A DNA stretch of 10,151 nucleotides from an uncultured Caryophanales bacterium. Its GTDB lineage: Bacteria; Bacillota_I; Bacilli_A; RFN20; CAG-826. This document shows, piece after piece, positions 1 through 6,345 of the stretch; the stretch's first letter is position 1; each line of letters starts with the position of its first letter. A program made the position numbers and the translations under genes. Under the pieces are notes generated by a model. That model worked only from the letters and a program-made list of their open reading frames with translations. It did not search any database and was not told the DNA's origin. The DNA lies in the NCBI GenBank assembly GCA_946401755.1, contig CAMIVH010000025.1, positions 1-10,151 of the forward strand. The letters are read 5' to 3'.

Positions 1-1884
1 GATATCAAATTATCATTCTTAGCCCATAACGAAAGCAATGAAGCTAGAAACTATGACGTCACATTAACCGTCATGAGACCAGCTCTTGCTCAACCAAATA
101 ACATCGTCACAAAAGACTATAACTTTAAAGGTGAAATTGATGACATTAAGAACCTTTCTGGTATGGCCTACTTTGATACCGATGTTAGAAAAATGGATGT
201 TGCTACTGGTTCAATCGCCTATAAAGATGCCCTCAAGGTTTCTAAAGACATTGAATACTACGCTACAGAAGAAGCTTGGAGAGCTGACCAAGCCGATATC
301 CAAGCTGGTAAACAACCAAGCAGAAAAACAGTTATTAAACAAGGTTACTACTACAATGCCGCTAATGAAGGCGTTGATTGGCAACCACTTCCAAGCTTTA
401 CAGCGCAATCCACTAAGGATGTTGTTATCGCTGAAGTTAAAGGTCAATCCGTGACCGTTGCTCCAGGTGAAAGCACAATCACAATCAATCCTTACTCCTT
501 AACTGCTGATGCTAAGAAGAAAATCTTAGATAACTACGAATATGGCTGTATGATCGAAGGTTTCGTTACTCTTAAGAGTAAGGATAACAAAGCCGACCTC
601 TCCATCCCATATTTAGGCTTCTATTCAGGTGCTGATAAGAATGCTGAAGCAACTTATGACAATGCTCCTGTTACAGAACCATTCAGTTTTGAAAAAGATA
701 TTACTAAAGTCTATCCATCAGACTTAGTTAATGACATTACTAAATCCTTAATTGGTAAAGATAACGTTAACTTCGAATCCATGATTGTTGCTGGTTATGC
801 TGAAAGACCACAAAAGATCAATAAAGATTCCATCCTCACAAACGATCAATCCTTCGACCGTTTATTAGGCTTCTATAAAGTCGGTACAAGACCAACTGAT
901 GATGCTTATACCGCTAACCCAGGTAACGATATCTATCTTGGTAATGCAAAACAATCCAACACCATGATCATTCAACAATTTATGTTGAGATCCGTGAAGG
1001 AAAACTACTTCACCATTACAAGAAAAGACACTAACGAACAAGTCTATGCTTCTGCATTAGCAGATAGCTTATTCGGCGATACCGCTGGCAAGTGGGCTTT
1101 ATATAAATCCCATGTTGATGCTGGTTACTTATCCGCCGGTTATGTCGCTCATAGAGCCTACGCAGTCGTCCCATTATACAATGAAGTTACAGGCGAAGCG
1201 TTCGCAAGTGGTGAATACGAACTCAAATTCAACTACCAATTAGCCGGCACAGGCAATTGGGTCAGTAAATCTTACACCATCCATATCGATGGCGAAGCTC
1301 CAGTTGTTAACACAATCACTGAATACAAAGATGCCAACGGCGTCAATCAAGTGAGAGTTTACTTCGAAGAAGAAAAGATGTCCCACGCCTTCATCGGTAA
1401 CTACATCGTCGATGTCAATTTCGATGCTGACAAAGGCATGTACTACGCTGAAGCCACAAAAGAATTCGTTGATAACGCTATCAATGAAATGAGTAATGGT
1501 GGTGACAAACGTTTATTCATCGGTGGTGTTGACTACGCTAGAGGTACTTCTGGCTGTGTCGTCCACTTCAATAACTACGATAACTTCTTATTAGGTTATC
1601 AAATGGTTCAAAGTGCTGACCTTGATACATTCATCGATTTCAGAGTTGATGGTGATAACAAAGTCACATTCGTGAACGTTAACACAGGTGAAACCGTTCA
1701 AATCAATTCCAAGTATGTGAAGAGCAACTTCAATGCGGTTATTGATTATGATCCAGAAAAGCAACCTGAACCAGCCAAAAAAGGCTGCAATGGTGCAATC
1801 GCCTCATTATCACTCATTATTGGCGCTCCTGCCTTATTGGGTGCCTCATTACTATTCTTTAAGAAGAAAAAAGGAGGTAAATAG
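1..1884 (+). CDS. Cell-surface subtilisin-like protease (lactocepin/C5a-peptidase type), C-terminal part; 5' end outside window
   Basis: The frame is open from base 1, so 627 C-terminal residues are visible and the start lies upstream. Residues 1 to about 210 look like the Fn3-like domain (Fn3_5) that follows the catalytic domain of lactocepins and streptococcal C5a peptidases: a beta-rich start, VTVAPGESTITI near 151-162, then IEGFVTLKS (185-193) and LSIPYLGFYS (200-209), matching the family pattern EGFV...L.IPFMGFYGDW. Further beta-rich repeats follow, including a strand ending in IDGEAPVV near 430. The protein ends in a Pro-containing linker, Gly-Cys at 595-596, a hydrophobic stretch and a KKKKGGK tail, which suggests envelope anchoring without LPXTG. 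The S8 catalytic triad is not in the window, so protease activity is inferred from the downstream domain. It sits 4 bases before an oligopeptide-binding lipoprotein gene, which fits a role in supplying peptides. A non-catalytic surface protein with the same Fn3 module is the alternative. Confidence 0.72.
   Translation, partial: DIKLSFLAHNESNEARNYDVTLTVMRPALAQPNNIVTKDYNFKGEIDDIKNLSGMAYFDTDVRKMDVATGSIAYKDALKVSKDIEYYATEEAWRADQADIQAGKQPSRKTVIKQGYYYNAANEGVDWQPLPSFTAQSTKDVVIAEVKGQSVTVAPGESTITINPYSLTADAKKKILDNYEYGCMIEGFVTLKSKDNKADLSIPYLGFYSGADKNAEATYDNAPVTEPFSFEKDITKVYPSDLVNDITKSLIGKDNVNFESMIVAGYAERPQKINKDSILTNDQSFDRLLGFYKVGTRPTDDAYTANPGNDIYLGNAKQSNTMIIQQFMLRSVKENYFTITRKDTNEQVYASALADSLFGDTAGKWALYKSHVDAGYLSAGYVAHRAYAVVPLYNEVTGEAFASGEYELKFNYQLAGTGNWVSKSYTIHIDGEAPVVNTITEYKDANGVNQVRVYFEEEKMSHAFIGNYIVDVNFDADKGMYYAEATKEFVDNAINEMSNGGDKRLFIGGVDYARGTSGCVVHFNNYDNFLLGYQMVQSADLDTFIDFRVDGDNKVTFVNVNTGETVQINSKYVKSNFNAVIDYDPEKQPEPAKKGCNGAIASLSLIIGAPALLGASLLFFKKKKGGK
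1777..1881 (+). other. C-terminal Gly-Cys sorting/anchoring tail of the surface protein
   Basis: The last 35 residues have three parts: KKGCN, about 23 mostly hydrophobic residues (AIASLSLIIGAPALLGASLL...), then KKKKGGK. This is the layout of a C-terminal sorting signal (motif, membrane segment, positive tail). There is no LPXTG; an invariant-looking Gly-Cys (Cys codon 1786-1788) stands where the sorting motif would be. It resembles the Cys-containing tails called MYXO-CTERM and Synerg-CTERM in other phyla, where a processing enzyme is thought to act at or near the Cys. The resemblance is by layout only. A plain C-terminal membrane anchor is also possible. Confidence 0.6.
1872..1877 (+). promoter_or_regulatory. 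Ribosome binding site of oppA, embedded in the end of the upstream gene
   Basis: A perfect AGGAGG lies 11 bases before ATG 1889. It is encoded within the Lys-Gly-Gly codons of the preceding gene's basic tail, just before its TAG stop (1882-1884). This site decides the start: the frame is open upstream to an ATG at 1733, but only 1889 has this site and gives a lipoprotein signal peptide. Translational coupling between the two genes is likely. Confidence 0.88.
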
Positions 1885-1888
1885 TAAG

Positions 1889-4879
1889 ATGAAAAAATTT
1901 ACATTAGGAATTTTAGCAGTTAGCTTCCTTTCATTAGGTGCTGTCGTTGCTTGTGATCCAGTACATGGCAGTAGCGTTGTTGCTTATGACTTCACAATCT
2001 CATTAAGCAACGGTTCTACCGTTATGAATAAGGCTGAAGAAGCTCATATCAACATCGATGAAATCGGTGGTAATCCAGAAGATGTTAGAGAATTCACATA
2101 CACTTCTTTAGAACCATCAGTTGCTACTGTTAATGCTAACGGTACAGTTACCGCTGTAGAAAAAGGTAAAGCCGTTATTGCTGTTAAAGAAGCCAAATCT
2201 GAATTAACAAGATCCTTGGAAGTAACAGTTATTGATGCACATCCAGCTGATGGTGGCTTCAACTACGCTTCCGCTTCTGGCAAAACCGCCATCGAAAAGA
2301 GAACCGAAATCCTCGGTGCTCTTGAAAAGAACGCGATGGACAATCACTTAACAGGTATCACATTATTTGAAAATGGTGGCTATGTTAAATACAAAACACG
2401 TGTTAATTTACCAACAATCAACTACATCACTGGTTATGGCTTTGGTTTATTAAGTGAAGGTTCCCTTAAAGAACCAATGGCCGCTGAGACAACTACTGCC
2501 CATAAGATGTATTTGCACACTGCCTCTTCATCTGATCCACACATGATCAATGCTAGAGACAATGATGGTAGCCAAGTCTCTGACTTAGAAGGCTATATCA
2601 CATCTTCATATTGGGGCACCAAGATGAATGATACTAAAGACGGTTACGTCTGGTATCCAGTTCTTGCTAAAGACACAGTCAAATTCAATGGTGTTGATCA
2701 AGCCAATAATAGACCAATTCCAGTTTACAAAGGTCAAGAAGTTAAACCTGACGAAGAACCAAACCCATTAGGTCTCTACAGCACATGGAGAATCTATGTT
2801 AAAACTGGTGAAGATGGTTTCAAATACCGTTATAGCGGTACACCATGGGAAGGTGTCAACTTCGATCATAGACCAGTCGCTATTGAAGACTATGAATTCG
2901 CTTTCCGTAATCTTCTTACTGGTTCTCACGGTTTATCCCGTGGTTCCCAAATCGCTTCTGACCAAACATATGGTATCGTTGGTGCACAAAGATACTTTAA
3001 CAATACAAATGTTAAAGATATGTCCGATGAAAAGGCCTTAAATGTTTGGAATAATATGAAAACAAAAGGCGAATTAGGCATTGAAACCGGTAGAGATGAA
3101 ACAAATGGTTACTATATCCAATTAACTATCTTAAATCCTATTGATAGATTTACCGCGATGTACACATTATCTTCTAGCTTATATTCTCCACTTCCAGAAG
3201 AATTCATTCGTGCTCTTGGTTATAAAGCCGGCACCCCTGAAGATCAAATTGGCTTCGTTAGAGATGGTTCTAAGAGATATGGTACATTCAACGATAATGG
3301 CAACGTTGCTACCGTTCACCAAAACAAGATTTGTGACTCAGTTCTCTCTGTTGGTCCATACATGCTTGAAAGCTGGGAAAAAGACATTCAAATTCTCTAC
3401 AAGAGAAATACTGAATGGAATGAACCAGGCAGATACAACATCGAAGGTATCAAGATGCTCATTATTAGAGCCGCTCAACAATCCCCAACAGCCATCTATG
3501 ACCGCTTTATGCAAGTCGGAGATTTAGATAGCTGCGGTATTCCTTCTCAATACATTGATGTTGAAGTTAATCAGCCAGATGTTTACCAAACAAAAGGTAA
3601 CTCCACATTCAAACTCAATGTTAACTCTTGTACACAAGAAATGTGGGATACCTTAAATAAGAAATTATGGAAACACACAGATTCTGATAAATACAAATGC
3701 AAACCTTGGATGAGTAATGATAACTTCTTAAATGGTTTATTCTATTCCATTGATAGAGAAACTTTTGCTAGGAAACAAGGTTCACAGCCATCTATCAACT
3801 ACTTCTCTGACTCATACTTAAGCGACCCAGAAAATGGCATTTCTTATAATGCTACAGAAGCACACGCGAAAGCTATCGAGGCATATCAAACATATGGCAA
3901 AGACCATAAACCAACTTATGGTTATTCCAAAGATAGAGCCGTTTCTTGCTTCAAAGCTGCGGTTAGAGAATTAGTCGCGCAAGGCAAACTCAAATATGGT
4001 TCTGTCCAAAATCCAAATAAAATTTCTATCAACATTTGGTGGATGTACCAAAGTGATATTAAGCAATACGGTGAAGATATTGAAAAATACTTCACAGATG
4101 CCTTCAATGATCCAGACGTTTCTGGCGGCACAATCAAACTTGAAATTGAACAAGAAGCTGTTACGGTTTGGGATAAAGTCTACTCAGACCACTTACAAGT
4201 CGGTAAGTTCGACTTAGGCTTTGGTGCTATTTCCGGTAATACTTATAACCCACTCAACTTCTTAGAAGTTTTAAAAAGTGATAACTCTTCTACTTTCACT
4301 CTTAACTGGGGTACAGATACATCCGTTATTTCCAAAACAAAACCATTAATCTATGATGACAAAATGTGGTCATTTGATGCTTTATGGTCAGTCGCTGACC
4401 ACGGCGGCATCGTCAAGAATGGTTCTGTTGCCAAAACAGTCGAAAAGAGCTACTTAGATTCTGATAGAAATGACTTCTATAACGGTCTCACCTTCTCTAT
4501 CGCTACAAAGTTCATTGAAGCTGATGCAGCAGAAATCGATCTTACCCGTGTCCAAATCTACATTGTTGGTTTCGGTGGTGTTGATGTCGAATTTGAAAAG
4601 AGCATTAACGAAAAAGGGGAAATGGTTGCAACCATCCACCTATCTCAAGAATTAGCGGCTCAAATCAACGCTGATATGAGACATGCTAACCACATGGATG
4701 ATAAGGATAAATATCCAAAATTATGGAATGAAACACCATTCACTCAAGCAAACTACAATAAGTATTGGAATATTGATGTGTTCTATAGTTTAGCTATCAC
4801 TTCCGAAGGCAAACAAGGCACACCAACCGAAGCTTATGTAACTGCTGCTAAGAACGCTGATAGCTGGGTTGAAAGATAA
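1889..4879 (+). CDS. oppA: Oligopeptide ABC transporter substrate-binding lipoprotein (OppA-like, SBP_bac_5) with N-terminal Big_2 domain
   Basis: This is a 996-residue extracytoplasmic receptor that should capture peptides and deliver them to the OppBC permease encoded downstream. The signal peptide (MKKFTLGILAV...) ends in lipobox VVAC, with Cys22 as the predicted lipid-modified residue. Residues about 33-115 form a Big_2 Ig-like domain (PSVATVNANGTVTAVEKGKA at 76-95). Family 5 solute-binding hallmarks follow: VAIEDYEFAFRNLL (330-343), GPYMLESWEKD (489-499, the GPY.L..W motif before the ligand lobe) and the SIDRE helix (620-624). Typical OppA proteins are about 540-600 residues, so this one has the extra Big_2 domain, a long stretch at about 116-325, and an unusual C-terminal region after about 840. 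The start at 1889 is supported by AGGAGG and the signal peptide. It lies 4 bases after the surface-protein gene and 13 before the next lipoprotein, with no terminator between. Peptide is the likeliest ligand; a dipeptide, nickel or sugar-peptide ligand cannot be excluded. Confidence 0.9.
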   Translation: MKKFTLGILAVSFLSLGAVVACDPVHGSSVVAYDFTISLSNGSTVMNKAEEAHINIDEIGGNPEDVREFTYTSLEPSVATVNANGTVTAVEKGKAVIAVKEAKSELTRSLEVTVIDAHPADGGFNYASASGKTAIEKRTEILGALEKNAMDNHLTGITLFENGGYVKYKTRVNLPTINYITGYGFGLLSEGSLKEPMAAETTTAHKMYLHTASSSDPHMINARDNDGSQVSDLEGYITSSYWGTKMNDTKDGYVWYPVLAKDTVKFNGVDQANNRPIPVYKGQEVKPDEEPNPLGLYSTWRIYVKTGEDGFKYRYSGTPWEGVNFDHRPVAIEDYEFAFRNLLTGSHGLSRGSQIASDQTYGIVGAQRYFNNTNVKDMSDEKALNVWNNMKTKGELGIETGRDETNGYYIQLTILNPIDRFTAMYTLSSSLYSPLPEEFIRALGYKAGTPEDQIGFVRDGSKRYGTFNDNGNVATVHQNKICDSVLSVGPYMLESWEKDIQILYKRNTEWNEPGRYNIEGIKMLIIRAAQQSPTAIYDRFMQVGDLDSCGIPSQYIDVEVNQPDVYQTKGNSTFKLNVNSCTQEMWDTLNKKLWKHTDSDKYKCKPWMSNDNFLNGLFYSIDRETFARKQGSQPSINYFSDSYLSDPENGISYNATEAHAKAIEAYQTYGKDHKPTYGYSKDRAVSCFKAAVRELVAQGKLKYGSVQNPNKISINIWWMYQSDIKQYGEDIEKYFTDAFNDPDVSGGTIKLEIEQEAVTVWDKVYSDHLQVGKFDLGFGAISGNTYNPLNFLEVLKSDNSSTFTLNWGTDTSVISKTKPLIYDDKMWSFDALWSVADHGGIVKNGSVAKTVEKSYLDSDRNDFYNGLTFSIATKFIEADAAEIDLTRVQIYIVGFGGVDVEFEKSINEKGEMVATIHLSQELAAQINADMRHANHMDDKDKYPKLWNETPFTQANYNKYWNIDVFYSLAITSEGKQGTPTEAYVTAAKNADSWVER

Positions 4880-4884
4880 GGAGG
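4879..4884 (+). promoter_or_regulatory. Ribosome binding site of the second lipoprotein gene
   Basis: AGGAGG begins on the last base of the oppA TAA stop (4877-4879) and is 8 bases from ATG 4893. The overlap of stop and ribosome site supports co-transcription and coupled translation with oppA. Confidence 0.85.
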
Positions 4885-4892
4885 ATTAAACT

Positions 4893-6167
4893 ATGAATAA
4901 CAAAAAAGTTTTATTCCTTACCTCATTATTAGCAATTACTGCTTTAACTGGATGTGGCGCAAAAACCTCATCCAAAGTTGATGATGGTGTTCCAACATCA
5001 ATGATTATTCCTGAAGCTTCACAAACAGAAGCTGTCGAGAATGACAATGCTACGTATCCAGATGAACTTCTTGTCAACCACAAAGTCGCTGCTATGATCG
5101 TTGGTGATACATTCCAATTAGAAGCAGCCGAACAATTCAAATACGATGGTAAAAACGTCAAATTTGAAGTTAAAGATCCAACAGTAGCTTCTATTGATGA
5201 AAATGGTCTCATCACTGGTTTAGCGGGTGGCGAAACAGAAATCATTGTCACAGATAAAGCCAATCCAGACTTCAAAACGACAGTCCCAGTGATTGTCTAT
5301 CCTGAACTCGGTCCCGCCGCATCAGTTACAGACGTTACAAATGGTTTAAGAACCTATGGAAACGCAAACCCAGTTACTGAAGTGATTCAATATAAGAGAC
5401 TTGCTAAGTCCATTTCAAGAAGACCTGTCAAACAAAACGAAAATGATCCAGATCAAGAATTTGTTCAATTATCATATGACTTATCTGATGAAATGATGGT
5501 CTTCAGTACCAATGATGCTTATTTAAGAATCTTAGAAACAGACGCTGAAGTTAGAACCACCGATGGTGCGATGGACTTCACAAGCTATGACTGGATCTTC
5601 TGTACAAATAAGTACTACGATACACTCGTCTATCACCAAGTAGGTGATATGAAGACATTCTATGCCGCGCCAACACAAGACTATATGGATGGTGAAAGAA
5701 GCGCGCCATTATATGACGTCTTAGATAACTTATTCACTTCTGGTCACACCTTCTTCTTAAATCAATTAGATAATGCCACTTTCAAAAATATTATCGATAT
5801 CGCTGAAGAAGATGACACTGATTTTGTTGAAGGCAAGAGACTTGGCTCACTTGGTGATGGTTCATTATTCTGCCGTGGTGTTCTCATGTTCAAAGACAGC
5901 ACTGCGGATAATGATGATGAAAGACAAGATGGTATTCCAGTTGGTACTCCAACTCCAACAACCCAAGATTCAACCTGGATTGTTAAGGATAACAAAGTTG
6001 TGGGCATTTACTACTATCTCGTCCAAGACTATGTTATCGATGGTTACGAATATCGCAAGATCATGGATATTGATATCAAACTTGAAGAAATCAGTGCTGA
6101 TAGACACGAAATCTATCTTCCTGCAAAAGAGGGATATCAAAAAGTCGATAGATTATTTGAAATCTAA
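4893..6167 (+). CDS. Big_2-domain lipoprotein of unknown function, in the opp receptor operon
   Basis: A 424-residue secreted lipoprotein. The signal peptide MNNKKVLFLTSLLAITALTGC has a classic lipobox LTGC with Cys21. After a short Ser/Thr/Glu-rich linker, residues about 62-137 form a Big_2 Ig-like domain (DPTVASIDENGLITGLAGGE at 95-114), the same type as in the upstream receptor. Residues about 140-424 are not recognised. They alternate strand-like segments (MMVFSTNDAYLRILETDAEV; KVVGIYYYLVQDYVIDG; IMDIDIKLEEISADRHEIYLP), with two cysteines near 234 and 331, and could form a curved beta-sheet of the LolA/LppX kind, though this is only an impression of fold. It lacks solute-binding motifs. 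It is the last gene before a terminator, in one unit with the surface protein and oppA, so a helper role in peptide capture or envelope binding is plausible but unproven. Confidence 0.82.
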   Translation: MNNKKVLFLTSLLAITALTGCGAKTSSKVDDGVPTSMIIPEASQTEAVENDNATYPDELLVNHKVAAMIVGDTFQLEAAEQFKYDGKNVKFEVKDPTVASIDENGLITGLAGGETEIIVTDKANPDFKTTVPVIVYPELGPAASVTDVTNGLRTYGNANPVTEVIQYKRLAKSISRRPVKQNENDPDQEFVQLSYDLSDEMMVFSTNDAYLRILETDAEVRTTDGAMDFTSYDWIFCTNKYYDTLVYHQVGDMKTFYAAPTQDYMDGERSAPLYDVLDNLFTSGHTFFLNQLDNATFKNIIDIAEEDDTDFVEGKRLGSLGDGSLFCRGVLMFKDSTADNDDERQDGIPVGTPTPTTQDSTWIVKDNKVVGIYYYLVQDYVIDGYEYRKIMDIDIKLEEISADRHEIYLPAKEGYQKVDRLFEI

Positions 6168-6184
6168 TCACTAATAAAAACAAC

Positions 6185-6222
6185 AAAAGGACTGCTTAAT
6201 GCGGTCCTTTTTATTATTTTTT
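6185..6222 (+). terminator. Intrinsic (Rho-independent) terminator
   Basis: An 11-bp stem (AAAAGGACTGC at 6185-6195 with GCGGTCCTTTT at 6201-6211, including one T-G wobble) closes a 5-base loop TTAAT. It is followed by T-rich sequence to 6222. It lies 18 bases after the lipoprotein stop and separates the receptor operon from the permease operon. The A-run on the 5' side is only partly mirrored in a bidirectional sense, so action on + strand transcripts is the clear call. Confidence 0.92.
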
Positions 6223-6225
6223 ATC

Positions 6226-6254
6226 TTGATATATTCACATCATTTTTGTAGGAT
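6226..6254 (+). promoter_or_regulatory. Predicted sigma-A promoter for oppBCD
   Basis: TTGATA (6226-6231) matches five of six bases of the -35 consensus. Exactly 17 bases later TAGGAT (6249-6254) matches four of six of the -10 consensus. The expected transcript start is near 6260-6262, just before the first leader hairpin. It lies directly after the terminator and before oppB, the expected place for a new transcription unit. No operator was identified. Confidence 0.6.
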
Positions 6255-6262
6255 ATACGTAT

Positions 6263-6302
6263 TACCATCCGCCATTCTTGAAGAATGGTTGGTTTTGTGG
6301 TA
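6263..6302 (+). promoter_or_regulatory. Extended stem-loop at the 5' end of the opp permease leader
   Basis: CCATTCT (6272-6278) pairs with AGAATGG (6282-6288) around loop TGA. The stem is extended by a G-T wobble and CC/GG (6269-6270 with 6291-6292), and after an internal loop TACCA (6263-6267) pairs with TGGTA (6298-6302). If transcription starts near 6261, this hairpin sits at the very 5' end of the mRNA, where such structures often protect against decay. It has no T-run, so it is not a terminator. I do not recognise it as a known riboswitch class. Confidence 0.5.
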
Positions 6303-6312
6303 TATTTAGGAG

Positions 6313-6329
6313 CCGCTTAAATTAAGCGG
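6313..6329 (+). promoter_or_regulatory. Hairpin directly upstream of the oppB ribosome site
   Basis: CCGCTTA (6313-6319) and TAAGCGG (6323-6329) form a perfect 7-bp stem with loop AAT. It lies between two AGGAG sequences (6308-6312 and 6334-6338). It leaves the true ribosome site free, so it may shape ribosome loading or RNA stability rather than block translation. Confidence 0.55.
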
Positions 6330-6333
6330 AGAA

Positions 6334-6338
6334 AGGAG
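6334..6338 (+). promoter_or_regulatory. Ribosome binding site of oppB
   Basis: AGGAG within GAAAGGAG, 7 bases before ATG 6346. It fixes the oppB start. The similar AGGAG at 6308-6312 has no start codon at a usable distance. Confidence 0.85.
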
Positions 6339-6345
6339 AAAACTA

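Noticed and set aside
73..75. ATG at 73 as the true start of the first gene
   Set aside because: The frame is open and protein-like from base 1, there is no ribosome site before 73, and the residues before it continue the Fn3-like domain.
1741..1884. LPXTG sortase signal at the end of the first gene
   Set aside because: No LPXTG-like motif precedes the hydrophobic segment; the sequence there is PEPAKKGCN.
1733..1888. Upstream ATG at 1733 as the start of oppA, adding 52 residues
   Set aside because: It lies deep in the preceding gene, lacks a ribosome site, and would bury the lipoprotein signal peptide. ATG 1889 has AGGAGG and gives a proper lipobox.
6263..6330. Known riboswitch or T-box in the oppB leader
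   Set aside because: No T-box sequence, no terminator hairpin with T-run before oppB, and no motif matching the riboswitch classes I can recall.
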